From Lentzea albidocapillata (GTDB lineage: Bacteria > Actinomycetota > Actinomycetes > Mycobacteriales > Pseudonocardiaceae), in the NCBI RefSeq assembly GCF_000719115.1, contig NZ_JOEA01000030.1:1-64000 (forward strand): DNA of 64,000 nucleotides, given 5' to 3'. A program made the position numbers and the translations under genes. Under the pieces are notes generated by a model, which was not told the DNA's origin, searched no databases, and saw only the letters and a program-made list of their open reading frames with translations. Of the stretch, positions 48,283-56,689 are shown piece after piece. Within the stretch, counting starts at the first letter, position 1. Every line of letters starts with the position of its first letter.

Positions 48283-50064
48283 ATGCGAAGGGTCTACCTC
48301 GTCACGGCCGCCCTGCTCATGGCCGCGACGATCTACACGCCTGCCTCGAACGCGGCTCCTGCCGCCGCGGCGATCACCGAGACCGTCTACGTCGAGTCCA
48401 CGATCGACAGTGACGCGGACGGCAAACTCGACCGGATCGCCGCCGACGTCATGCGGCCCGACACGGCCGGGCGAGTGCCGATCGTGATGGAGGCCAGCCC
48501 CTACTACGGGCTGGGCGCGGCGGCCGCGACGGCGACGAACGTGCCGCGCGGCTTCGGCCGCTGGTACGACGAGTACTTCGTGCCACGCGGCTACGCCGTC
48601 GTCGAGATGGAGATGCAAGGCACCTCCCGCTCGACCGGCTGCCCGACCACGGGCGGTCCCGAGGACACCGCGAGCGTCCGCGCGGTCGTCGACTGGCTCA
48701 ACGGCCGTGCCAAGGCGTTCTACGCGGACGGCCGGGCGGCGGTCGCGAGCTGGAGCACCGGCAACGTCGGCATGCTCGGCGTCTCCTACAACGGCACGCT
48801 GCCCAACGCGGCGGCCGCGGCGAACATCCCCGGCGTGAAGACGATCGTGCCGATCGCCGCGATCTCCAGCTGGTACGAGTACGCCCGTGACCAGGGCATC
48901 GGCTACAAGGGCTGGGATTCCAACTATCCGACCTTCCTCGCCAACTACGTCGTGAGCGCGGCGCAGAAGGCGAAGTGCAAGCCGGTGTTCGACAAGCTGT
49001 CCCGTGAGGACGGCGACGAGTCCTACGACTACACGTCGTTCTGGAAGGCCCGCGACTACCGGGTGGGCGCGCAGAACGTGTCCGCGTCGGTGTTCGCGGT
49101 GCACGGCCAGGCGGACTGGAACGTCAAGCCGTCGCAGTTCGGCCGCTGGTGGGAAGAGCTGGCGGACCGGAACGTGCCGCGCAAGATCTGGTTGCACCGG
49201 GGCGGGCACCTCGACCCGATCTCGTTCCGCCAGGCCGAGTGGCAGCGCGTCATGGGACTGTGGATGGACCACTGGCTCAAGGGCGCGAACAACGGGATCA
49301 TGAACGAGCCCATGGCCGACGTGCAGAAGTCCGACGGCAGCTGGGAACAGGCCGCCGCGTGGCCGCGACCGGACACGAAGGACACCACGCTGTACTTCGG
49401 TCCGGCGGCCGGCGGCATGTCCGGTTCGCTGACCACCGCACCGGTTCCCGGCGGCACGCAGACTCTGGGCGCGAACGCGAACATCAGCGAGGCGACCATG
49501 ATGGCCAGCCCGGAGACCGCGAACACCCGCCGGCTGGCCTACGTGACGGCACCGCTGACGAAGGACGCGCGGTTGTCCGGTGAGGTCAGCCTGACCGTCC
49601 GCATCGCGTCGAACCGGGCGTCGACGCCGCTCACCGCGTTGCTGGTGGACTACGGCCCGAGCACGCAGGCGGTGCTGTCCGAACGCAGTCCGCTGCAGCT
49701 GTCCACGGAGGTGTGCGGCAAGAACGACCTGCGGGACAGGACCGGCTGCGCGCGTCCGCCGGACGTGTCGATCCAGGCGGTCTCGGCGACGATGCTGACC
49801 AAGGGTGCCGTCGACGCCAAGAACCGGCTGTCGCTGGAGACCGCGACCCCGTTGCCCACCAACGGGTCCACCGCGGACGTCACCTGGAAGCTGCACGCCA
49901 GGGACGCGCTGATCCCGGCCGGGCACCGGATCGGGATCGTGCTCGTCACGAACCACAGTGGCTACATCACCGCGGACACGGCGGCAGGTGGTGTCTCGCT
50001 GAACGTGTCGCTGGGCGTCAGCAAGGTGGTGCTGCCGATCGTCGGCGGTGCGCTGAACAAGTGA
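48283..50064 (+). CDS. Secreted CocE/NonD-family hydrolase (Xaa-Pro dipeptidyl-peptidase-like, S15)
   Basis: 593 residues from ATG 48283, with GGAGGAA upstream. The signal peptide (RRVYLVTAALLMAATIYT) ends near SNAAP. The alpha/beta-hydrolase domain carries the nucleophile in GNVGMLGVSYNGTLPNAA and the acid and His residues in VHGQADWNV and HRGGHLDP. A C-terminal jelly-roll (about 380-593, SEVSLTV-type sequence to GVSKVVLPIVGG) is characteristic of the CocE/XPDAP group. It likely cleaves X-Pro dipeptides, but esters such as cocaine-like substrates are possible in the family. A strong terminator follows. Confidence 0.9.
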   Translation: MRRVYLVTAALLMAATIYTPASNAAPAAAAITETVYVESTIDSDADGKLDRIAADVMRPDTAGRVPIVMEASPYYGLGAAAATATNVPRGFGRWYDEYFVPRGYAVVEMEMQGTSRSTGCPTTGGPEDTASVRAVVDWLNGRAKAFYADGRAAVASWSTGNVGMLGVSYNGTLPNAAAAANIPGVKTIVPIAAISSWYEYARDQGIGYKGWDSNYPTFLANYVVSAAQKAKCKPVFDKLSREDGDESYDYTSFWKARDYRVGAQNVSASVFAVHGQADWNVKPSQFGRWWEELADRNVPRKIWLHRGGHLDPISFRQAEWQRVMGLWMDHWLKGANNGIMNEPMADVQKSDGSWEQAAAWPRPDTKDTTLYFGPAAGGMSGSLTTAPVPGGTQTLGANANISEATMMASPETANTRRLAYVTAPLTKDARLSGEVSLTVRIASNRASTPLTALLVDYGPSTQAVLSERSPLQLSTEVCGKNDLRDRTGCARPPDVSIQAVSATMLTKGAVDAKNRLSLETATPLPTNGSTADVTWKLHARDALIPAGHRIGIVLVTNHSGYITADTAAGGVSLNVSLGVSKVVLPIVGGALNK

Positions 50065-50070
50065 TGACGA

Positions 50071-50108
50071 GCCGGGGCCTGCGCACTTCACAGTGCGCAG
50101 GCCCCGGC
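50071..50108. terminator. Strong intrinsic terminator
   Basis: Perfect 16-bp stem GCCGGGGCCTGCGCAC (50071-50086) / GTGCGCAGGCCCCGGC (50093-50108) with a 6-nt loop, 6 bp after the stop of the CocE-type gene. Confidence 0.88.
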
Positions 50109-50403
50109 GTCGTTGGTGTGGCGCGGCCTCGCCGCACCACACCGACCAGGCTCGGCTGTACGCGAAGAAGAAGTGGGTCAGGGGAGTTCACCGAACGGGA
50201 GATCGCCGCCAACCTCGATCTCAGCGTTCGCCGTCTCCACTGAACTCGCCGTGCCGTCCGCGTGCCGGCCGAGCGGTGGCAGTTCGGCCCAGCCCCGAAC
50301 GACCTGGGCGCGCCTCGTGACGTCCCGGAAACTTGTCCGGTTTGACATGCCCGATACCTCCGTTCGGCCGTAGCCCGGCCGCAGAGCCGTGTGCGTGGAT
50401 GTA
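50109..50403 (+). other. Intergenic stretch with a possible LuxR helix-turn-helix scrap
   Basis: About 295 bp without a gene. Frame 50175-50243 gives GEFTEREIAANLDLSVRRLH then a stop, resembling the first part of a LuxR recognition region (TEREIAxxLxLSVRTVExH); it lacks a start and its other helices. The rest is featureless apart from the operators beginning at 50404. A decayed regulator is possible; chance is not excluded. Confidence 0.3.
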
Positions 50404-50428
50404 TGGGAGCGCTCTTACAACGTTGTAA
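50404..50428. promoter_or_regulatory. Two overlapping LacI-type operators before the GH2 glycosidase gene
   Basis: TGGGAGCGCTCTTA (50404-50417) matches the actinobacterial CebR box (TGGGAGCGCTCCCA) at 12 of 14 positions. TTACAACGTTGTAA (50415-50428) is a perfect 14-bp palindrome with the ACGT centre seen in LacI-family sites. They share three bases and lie 22 bp or more before the ATG 50450, in promoter position. The sites are seen; the family assignments are from memory. Confidence 0.6.
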
Positions 50429-50449
50429 AACTGAAGGGGATCTTCGCCG

Positions 50450-53400
50450 ATGAAGAAAACCGCCCCCGTACTCGTCGCGCTGCTGCTGGCGCTGGGCATA
50501 GCGCCCGGCACGCCGTCCGCGGGTGCCGCCGAGCCCGTGCACGGTCTGAAGGGCGAGTACTTCAGCATGTCGGCACCGGGCGCGCGGGACTTCGCGACCC
50601 TGGGCGGCACCGTGCTCGACGCCGACGTGAACCACGGTGACCTGACCGGAGTGTTCGGGTTCCTGAACGGCCGCACCGAACACACGACCGCGCGGTGGAC
50701 CGGCCAGATCGCGGTGCCGCAGACCGGCGACTACACGTTCTACGCCGTCGGGGACAACGGGTTCCGGCTGCTGGTCGACGGCAAGCCGGTGATCGACCAC
50801 TGGGTGCCGGACTGGGACCGCGAGCAGACCAGCGCGCCGGTGACGCTCACCGCCGGGCGCCAGTACGACTTCAGGCTGGAGATGTTCCAGGACGTCGGCG
50901 GCGCCAACATGTTCCTGCGCTGGTCGAGTGCGACCACGCCCAAGCAGATCGTGCCGGAGTCCGCGTTCACGCCGCCGTCCGGCTTCCAGGTCGTGCCGCG
51001 CACGGCCGGGGTCTCGAAGGACGGCCGGACCCTCACCGCGGAGTTCGACGGCCGCGTCTCGGGCACGTCTGACCTGAAGGACCACCTCGTGGTCGAGGTC
51101 GACGCGACGCCGATGCCGGTCTCGGTCGTCACCACGAGCCGCAACCGGCTGACCGTCCGGCTGGCCGAGCGGGTGCTGAAGGGCCAGCGGGTCCGCATGT
51201 ACTACGACGGCGCCGGTGCACTCGCGGTCGGCGGCAAGAAGGTCGAGAAGACCGCGCGCACGGTCGGCAACGTCTCCACCGAACGGCTCAGGACGCCGTG
51301 GGGCGAGAAGGTCGACACGCGCAACCCGTTGCCGGAGTACCCGAGGCCGCAACTGGAACGCGACAAGTGGCTCAACCTCAACGGCCCATGGGAGTTCGCG
51401 GGTGCCAAGGCCGGCGAGCAGCCGGTGTTCGGGAAGAAGCTGCGCGAGAAGGTCGTCGTGCCCTACCCGATCGAGTCGCAGCTCTCCGGGCTCGAACGGC
51501 ACGAGGACCACATGTTCTACCGCCGCACGGTCAGCGTCCCGCACGACTGGAGGATCGGGTCCGGGCAACGGCTGAAGCTCAACTTCGGCGCGGTCGACTA
51601 CCACGCGAAGGTCTGGGTGAACGGCAAGCTGGTCGCCGAGCACACCGGCGGCTACACGGCGTTCAGCGCGGACATCACCGACGCGCTCAAGCGCGGTGAG
51701 CAGGAGATCGTCGTCGCGGTCACCGACACCACCGGCCCGCACCAGCCCAAGGGCAAGCAGTCGCCCAACCCCAGCGGCATCTTCTACACGCCGTCGTCGG
51801 GCATCTGGCAGACCGTGTGGATGGAACCGGTGGCCGACAAGGGGATCGACGAGATCAGGACGACCCCGGACCTCGCCACCAGCTCGCTGTCGGTGAACGT
51901 CAAGTCCGCCGGCAACGCCACCGTCACGGCGGTCGCCCGCGACGCCAAGGGCAAGCAGGTCGGCACGGTCACCGGACCGGCCAACACCAAGCTGACGCTG
52001 CCGGTGCCGAACCCGCACCTGTGGACGCCGGACGACCCGTACCTCTACCAGCTCGACGTCACGCTCGGCAAGGACAAGGTCAAGAGCTACTTCGGCATGC
52101 GGTCCACCGGCATCGCGAACGTCGGCGGCACGCCGAAGCTGACGCTCAACGGCCAGCCGATCTTCTCACTGATGCAGCTGGACCAGGGCTTCTACCCGGA
52201 CGGCCTGAACACGGCACCGAGCGACGAGGCCCTCGTGTTCGACCTGAAGGCGCAGAAGGACCTCGGCTTCAACTCGGTCCGCAAGCACATCAAGGCCGAA
52301 CCCGCCCGCTGGTACTACCACGCGGACCGGCTCGGACTGCTGGTGTGGCAGGACTTCGTGTCCGTCGAGGACGGCAGCAACCCGGTGGCGCAGCAGGCTT
52401 TCCTCAACGAGAGCCGCGAGTTGATGCAGCAGCTGCACAACTACCCGTCGATCTACGCGTGGATCGTGTTCAACGAGGGCTGGGGCGAGTGGGACCGCAC
52501 CGTCACCGGCCAGATCACCGACGACGTCAAGGCAGCCGACCCGAGCCGGATCGTCAGCGCGCACAGCGGCGTGAACTGCTGTGCCTCCAAGGGCGACAGC
52601 GGCAAGGGCGACGTCATCGACCACCACGACTACAACAACACCGACCCGGCACGTCCGGACGGCAAGCGCGTCGTGATGGATGGCGAGCACGGCGGCTTCA
52701 CGCTGCGCACGCCGGGACATCAGTGGCCCGGTGCGCCGATCGCGATCTACAGTGGCGTGGCGAACAAGGCGGCGCTGACGGCGAAGTACGTCGACAACAC
52801 CCGCACGTTCTACCTGGGCCAGGCACGCCAGGAGATGTCCGCGTCGGTCTACACGCAGGTCACCGACCTGGAAGGCGAGCTCAACGGCCTGTGGACCTAC
52901 GACCGCAAGCGCATCAAGGTCGATCCCGGTCCGGTCCGCGAGATCAACCGGCGGGTGATCGAGGCCGGTGCCAACGCCGGCAAGCCGTACCCGTACGCGG
53001 GCAGCGGCGAGTGGAAGCTGAACGAGACCACGGGAACGACCGCGCAGGACTCGAAGGGCGTTAACCCGCTGACGCTCAGCCCGGCCGGTGCCACCTGGAA
53101 GGACGGTGCGCTGGAACTCCGCGACGGCTCGGCGGAGAGCTACGGCCCGGTGGTCGACACGACCAAGGACTACTCGGTGTCCGCGAAGGTGCGGCTGGAC
53201 GAACTGCCAGGCAACTACGCCTCCGCGGTGAGCCAGGACGGCCGTCAGTCGGAGAACCCCTTCTACCTGCAGTACGGCCAGGGCGCGTTCGCGTTCAGCA
53301 CGCCCGGCGGCAACCGGGCGCGGTACGAGATCACGCCGGAGATCGGCCGCTGGTACGAGATCAAGGGTGAGCGGAAGGGCGGCGAGATCCGGCTCTACGT

Positions 53401-53542
53401 GGACGGCGCGCTGGTCGCCACGGCACCGGCGGGACCGGCCGTCGAGAGCACCGGGGCGTTCGCGGTGGGACGCGCCAAGTACAACGGCCAGAACGTGGAC
53501 TTCTGGCGAGGTGCGATCAAGGACGTGGTCGTCACCTCCTGA
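50450..53542 (+). CDS. Secreted PA14-GH2-LamG glycoside hydrolase
   Basis: 1030 residues from ATG 50450. The signal peptide ends near PSAGAA (22-27). A PA14 carbohydrate-binding domain (about 30-165: GDYTFYAVGDNGFRLLVDGK) is followed by a GH2 N-terminal sandwich (about 290-430: NGPWEFAGAKAGE, VDYHAKVWVNGKLVAEH), the immunoglobulin-like domain and the TIM barrel (about 540-850). The acid/base Glu is in WIVFNEGWGEWD (about 673) and the nucleophile is probably in VMDGEHGGFT (about 744). A C-terminal LamG domain (about 880-1030) may bind polysaccharide. Beta-galactosidase, glucuronidase or mannosidase activity cannot be told apart here. Two LacI-type operators precede it, implying sugar-induced expression. 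Confidence 0.9.
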   Translation: MKKTAPVLVALLLALGIAPGTPSAGAAEPVHGLKGEYFSMSAPGARDFATLGGTVLDADVNHGDLTGVFGFLNGRTEHTTARWTGQIAVPQTGDYTFYAVGDNGFRLLVDGKPVIDHWVPDWDREQTSAPVTLTAGRQYDFRLEMFQDVGGANMFLRWSSATTPKQIVPESAFTPPSGFQVVPRTAGVSKDGRTLTAEFDGRVSGTSDLKDHLVVEVDATPMPVSVVTTSRNRLTVRLAERVLKGQRVRMYYDGAGALAVGGKKVEKTARTVGNVSTERLRTPWGEKVDTRNPLPEYPRPQLERDKWLNLNGPWEFAGAKAGEQPVFGKKLREKVVVPYPIESQLSGLERHEDHMFYRRTVSVPHDWRIGSGQRLKLNFGAVDYHAKVWVNGKLVAEHTGGYTAFSADITDALKRGEQEIVVAVTDTTGPHQPKGKQSPNPSGIFYTPSSGIWQTVWMEPVADKGIDEIRTTPDLATSSLSVNVKSAGNATVTAVARDAKGKQVGTVTGPANTKLTLPVPNPHLWTPDDPYLYQLDVTLGKDKVKSYFGMRSTGIANVGGTPKLTLNGQPIFSLMQLDQGFYPDGLNTAPSDEALVFDLKAQKDLGFNSVRKHIKAEPARWYYHADRLGLLVWQDFVSVEDGSNPVAQQAFLNESRELMQQLHNYPSIYAWIVFNEGWGEWDRTVTGQITDDVKAADPSRIVSAHSGVNCCASKGDSGKGDVIDHHDYNNTDPARPDGKRVVMDGEHGGFTLRTPGHQWPGAPIAIYSGVANKAALTAKYVDNTRTFYLGQARQEMSASVYTQVTDLEGELNGLWTYDRKRIKVDPGPVREINRRVIEAGANAGKPYPYAGSGEWKLNETTGTTAQDSKGVNPLTLSPAGATWKDGALELRDGSAESYGPVVDTTKDYSVSAKVRLDELPGNYASAVSQDGRQSENPFYLQYGQGAFAFSTPGGNRARYEITPEIGRWYEIKGERKGGEIRLYVDGALVATAPAGPAVESTGAFAVGRAKYNGQNVDFWRGAIKDVVVTS

Positions 53543-53558
53543 TGTGGGACGCGTTGAG

Positions 53559-53870
53559 CTACACCGGTTCCACGGGCACGACCACGCCGTCCGACGGTTC
53601 GATGGCCCTGGTGCTGACCAGATCGCCGTGACGAACCCGCCCGTCGCCGCTCACGTCCACGTGAGCGGCGACGTTCAGCATCGGCCCATCAGCCAGGCCG
53701 AAGTCGAACGGCAGGCGCTGCTCGGCGGTGTCGTCACGGCGGAACTCGCTGACGTGCTCGGCCTTCGTGACGGCCGGCGCGTCGGCGAGGGAGACGTCGA
53801 GCAGCCGCACCCGCAGCACCGCCCGGCCGAACGCGGGCGTGCCTGCAGGGATCACGACGGTGCCGTGCAC
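53559..53870 (-). CDS. YbaY-like small protein, last gene of the astacin operon
   Basis: 103 residues from GTG 53870. Features GTVVIPAGTPAFGRAVLRVR, LLDVSLADAPAVTKAEHV and LPFDFGLADGPMLNVAAHVD resemble the YbaY/YscW beta-barrel family of pilotin-like proteins, but no signal peptide or lipobox is present. Its start lies 4 bp after the upstream stop, so it is translated with the stand-alone domain protein. Its possible job is as a chaperone or binding module; unknown. Confidence 0.65.
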   Translation of the reverse strand: MHGTVVIPAGTPAFGRAVLRVRLLDVSLADAPAVTKAEHVSEFRRDDTAEQRLPFDFGLADGPMLNVAAHVDVSGDGRVRHGDLVSTRAIEPSDGVVVPVEPV

Positions 53871-53874
53871 CTGC

Positions 53875-54132
53875 TCAGTTGAGCACGGCGAAGCGGGCCT
53901 CGATGTCGACGGGACCGCCGGTGAGGTTGCGGATCTCGATGAAGTACTTGATCAGCCCGGCGGCCTGCCGGTCGACCTGCACCTTCCACTCGATCTGCGC
54001 GGCGCCGTCGACCATCGGCCACGTCGGCACCACCATCCACACGACCCGCCAGCCCTCCGGCCAGCTGTGGGTGAACCAGCGCCGCGACGTCCCGCCGGGC
54101 ACCTGTCCCCGGAACTGCACACCAAGTCGCAT
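53875..54132 (-). CDS. Stand-alone copy of the astacin C-terminal domain
   Basis: 85 residues from ATG 54132, with GGGAGAA upstream. The whole protein aligns with the last ~90 residues of the astacin-like protein encoded upstream: GVQFRGQVPGGTSRRWFTHS here, GVQFTGSVPAGTTKRWFTHS there, and later NLTGGPVDIEARFAVL versus NLTGGQVDVEARYDVL. It is a duplicated beta-rich domain as a separate polypeptide, perhaps an inhibitor, stabiliser or partner of the protease. No signal peptide. Confidence 0.8.
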   Translation of the reverse strand: MRLGVQFRGQVPGGTSRRWFTHSWPEGWRVVWMVVPTWPMVDGAAQIEWKVQVDRQAAGLIKYFIEIRNLTGGPVDIEARFAVLN

Positions 54133-54145
54133 CGGGGTTCTCCCT

Positions 54146-54331
54146 TCACTCTGCTTCGGGCGCGGGACCGGCGTCCTCGGCCGCGTACGAGGTCTCCTCG
54201 GCCACGGCGGCCTCGGTGTCCTGCGCGGCATCCGGTGCCGCACCACCGTTGTCCGCGGCTTCCAGGGGTTCGGCGACGATCAGGTCGTCGAGCGACGCGG
54301 GGGCGGCCCCGCCGTCGAGGTCGGCGCTCAT
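54146..54331 (-). CDS. 61-residue acidic protein in the astacin operon
   Basis: ATG 54331 follows GAGAGGAG at ideal distance. The sequence is rich in Ala, Glu and Asp with few basic residues: MSADLDGGAAPASLDDLIVA, PLEAADNGGAAPDAAQDTEA, ending EEDAGPAPEAE-type repeats of Ala/Glu/Pro. No hydrophobic segment and no recognised family. It starts 11 bp after the astacin stop, inside a tight operon. It might be a substrate, an inhibitor or a peptide precursor for the metallopeptidase; none of these is shown. Confidence 0.6.
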   Translation of the reverse strand: MSADLDGGAAPASLDDLIVAEPLEAADNGGAAPDAAQDTEAAVAEETSYAAEDAGPAPEAE

Positions 54332-54342
54332 GGCGGCTCCTC

Positions 54343-55389
54343 TCACAGTGCGCCCGGCGACCAGCCGAGCACGTCGTAGCGGGCCTCGACGTCGACCTGG
54401 CCGCCGGTCAGGTTCGTGATGGCGAGGAAGTACTTGAGCAGCCCGCCGGACTGCCGGGTGACCTGGGTGGTCCACTCGACCTGCGCCCCGCCGTCGACCG
54501 CGGGCGCCGTCGGCACGACCGTCCACAGCACGTACCAGTGGGCGGGCCAGCTGTGGGTGAACCACCGCTTGGTCGTGCCCGCCGGGACGGACCCGGTGAA
54601 CTGCACGCCCCGGAACACCGCCGCCGGTTCAAGGCCGCTGTACATCGACCGCACCGCCGCGCAGTCGCCGGGACTGAGCCCCTCGCGCTGGCCGATCTCG
54701 ACGTTCTGGACCGGTGTCATCGTGTCGCGGCCGGTGTCGATCGCGAACGCACGCCGCGGGTAGTGCATGATCGAGTGGTAGTCGTACGGCCCGACGTCGT
54801 CGCCGTCGGTGATGTGCTGGTTGAAATTGTGGGCGCTCTGCTGCTGGATGTTCGTGAAATCGATCGTCACGAAGTTGTTGCGGTCCTCGCGGCTCTGCTC
54901 GTGCCACAGTCCCGCGCTGTGCCCGATTTCGTGAATGGTCGCGCCGGTCTCGCACCCTGGCGCCAGCGTGATGTTCTGCCGGTTTCCGCGCATGCCCACG
55001 GGAGAACTGCAGCCACCGCCAGGCTGGAAACGAATGAAATTCGTGTCTGTCGCGTTTCTCGGCACCAGGCGAATGCGGGTGTTGCGTTTCCAGTGCGCGA
55101 TCGCGTTGTGCACGCGAGCCTGGTTCGGCAGGGTCGGGTCGATCTCGAACGGCACCCGCCCACCCGGCCAGCGGAACTGCTGACCTGGGATGACCACGCC
55201 CCTCGCGTGGATCTCACCCTCCTGCACGAGGGTGAGCACGATGTCGCCCTCGACCATCGGCTCACCGTCGACCACGGTGTACAGAACGGCTTTCGCGCCC
55301 TGGCCCTGCGTTTCGATCACACCGGTTCGGAGTTCGGGGCCGACGCGGAACTGGCCGCTGCCGGTCACCGTGCCACTCGGCTCGGTCAT
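54343..55389 (-). CDS. Astacin-like (M12A) zinc metallopeptidase without signal peptide
   Basis: 348 residues from ATG 55389, with GGGAGGG upstream. The zinc motif TIHEIGHSAGLWHEQSREDR gives ligands His153, His157, His163 and catalytic Glu154; the Met-turn SIMHYP (Met208, Tyr210) is present. An N-terminal segment (about 1-75) may be a prosegment: RVGPELRTGVIETQGQGAKA, VVDGEPMVEGDI. A C-terminal beta-rich domain (about 258-348) is duplicated as the separate gene at 53875-54132. Astacins are normally secreted; no signal peptide or hydrophobic N-terminus is found, so export would have to use another route or the enzyme works inside. First gene of the four-gene unit. Confidence 0.85.
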   Translation of the reverse strand: MTEPSGTVTGSGQFRVGPELRTGVIETQGQGAKAVLYTVVDGEPMVEGDIVLTLVQEGEIHARGVVIPGQQFRWPGGRVPFEIDPTLPNQARVHNAIAHWKRNTRIRLVPRNATDTNFIRFQPGGGCSSPVGMRGNRQNITLAPGCETGATIHEIGHSAGLWHEQSREDRNNFVTIDFTNIQQQSAHNFNQHITDGDDVGPYDYHSIMHYPRRAFAIDTGRDTMTPVQNVEIGQREGLSPGDCAAVRSMYSGLEPAAVFRGVQFTGSVPAGTTKRWFTHSWPAHWYVLWTVVPTAPAVDGGAQVEWTTQVTRQSGGLLKYFLAITNLTGGQVDVEARYDVLGWSPGAL

Positions 55390-55557
55390 CGTGCCCTCCC
55401 GTCATGGCAGAAGACGAACAAGCCTGATCCCCGAATGGCCACAACGCCTAGGGCCGAAGGTCTCCGTCGCATTCACCGAATTGATGGAGAGTGCAAAGTG
55501 GTGGTGTAACGGAAAAGCGCCGGAAAGCGACCTCATCGATCGGACCACAGCCACTGC

Positions 55558-56664
55558 TCAGGAGCTGGGCAGCCGGATCGTGACGCGCAGGCCGCCCGCC
55601 GGACGCGGGACGATGTCGAGCGCGCCGTCGTGCGCCCGGACGATGCTGTGCACGATGGCGAGTCCCAGGCCGACACCCGCGTGATCGTCGTCGCGGACGC
55701 GCTCGCCGCCGCGCTGGAACGGCTCGGTGAGCGTCGGCACCAGGTCCGCGGCGAGCCGGCGGCCCGTGTTCTCGATCCGGACCACGCACGCCTGGTGCTG
55801 CGGTTCGGTGTGGACGGTGACCGTGCCGCCGGTCGGGAGGTTGTGGACGATGGCGTTCTGGACGAGGTTCGTCACCATCCGCAGGAGCAGCTCCGCGGAA
55901 CCGGTGGTGGTCGCCGGCTCACCGGTGACCACGAGCTCGATCCCGCGCCGTTCCGCAAGGGGGAGAAGGGTTTCGGCGGCTTCCTCGGCGATCAGGGAGA
56001 GGTCGACGGGCTCTCGGCTGAACACGCCCCGCTCGCCGCGGCTGAGCAGCAGCAGGGCCTCGGTGAGGTCGATCGCGCGGCGGCTCGCGGTGTGCAGGCG
56101 GTCGAGGAGCTCGGCGTCGACCAGGGACGGGTCCTGGCGGGCCACGTCGAGCAGTGACTGCGAGATCGCCAGCGGGGTGCGCAGTTCGTGGGAGGCGTTG
56201 GCGGCGAACCTGCGCTGCTCGCCGACGTGTGACTCGAGCTTCTCGAGCATGGTGTCGAAGACGTCGGACAGTTCGCGGAACTCGTCCGCCTTGCCGGGAA
56301 GCCGGATGCGGTGCGACAGCGACCCCTTCGAGGCCAGCCGGGCGGCGTCGGCGATCTTGTCGAGCGGGGAGAGCATGCGACCGGCCAGGATCCATCCGCC
56401 GATCAGGCCGAACGCCACCAGGAACACCATGGCGATCGCGGCGGCGCGGCCGAAGATGCGGGAGAGCAGGTAGCGGTTGGGGCTGGTGAAGAGCAGGCCC
56501 TGGTCGTTGTCGGGGACGTAGCGCAGCAGGTCCCACCAGGCCAGCCCGATCAGGACGGCGCCGGCCACGACGACGATGCCCGCGTAGCTCAGGGTGAACT
56601 TCAGGCGCGCGCTAAGCCCTGGAGGCCTAGTCCCTGTCCTGCAAGTCTCGTCCGTGACTCTCAT
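55558..56664 (-). CDS. EnvZ/OmpR-type sensor histidine kinase
   Basis: 368 residues from ATG 56664, overlapping the regulator stop (56661-56663) in an ATGA junction. Two membrane spans (about 23-45 and 80-105) flank a short extracellular segment, followed by HAMP, the HisKA helix with His in FAANASHELRTPLAISQSLL and a HATPase_c domain (NLVQNAIVHNLPTGGTVTV, GVGLGLAIVHSIVRAHDG). The start codon and first codons lie inside a 19-bp perfect inverted repeat spanning the junction with the regulator gene, which may control its translation. Signal unknown. Confidence 0.93.
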   Translation of the reverse strand: MRVTDETCRTGTRPPGLSARLKFTLSYAGIVVVAGAVLIGLAWWDLLRYVPDNDQGLLFTSPNRYLLSRIFGRAAAIAMVFLVAFGLIGGWILAGRMLSPLDKIADAARLASKGSLSHRIRLPGKADEFRELSDVFDTMLEKLESHVGEQRRFAANASHELRTPLAISQSLLDVARQDPSLVDAELLDRLHTASRRAIDLTEALLLLSRGERGVFSREPVDLSLIAEEAAETLLPLAERRGIELVVTGEPATTTGSAELLLRMVTNLVQNAIVHNLPTGGTVTVHTEPQHQACVVRIENTGRRLAADLVPTLTEPFQRGGERVRDDDHAGVGLGLAIVHSIVRAHDGALDIVPRPAGGLRVTIRLPSS

Positions 56665-56689
56665 CGAACGGACTTGCAGGACAGGGACT
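56629..56689 (-). promoter_or_regulatory. 19-bp perfect inverted repeat enclosing the regulator/kinase junction
   Basis: AGTCCCTGTCCTGCAAGTC (56629-56647) and GACTTGCAGGACAGGGACT (56671-56689) are exact inverted copies. In the mRNA they would close a 19-bp stem with a 23-nt loop containing the regulator TGA (56663-56661) and the kinase ATG (56664-56662). The arms encode protein on both sides (GESLSCKSVR and DETCRTGT), so the symmetry is under coding constraint. A hairpin that gates kinase translation or transcription is likely; not shown. Confidence 0.6.

Noticed and set aside
50018..52018. 666-codon minus-strand frame across the glycosidase promoter and N-terminus
   Set aside because: It crosses a clear terminator and operators and is antisense to PA14 and GH2 domains.
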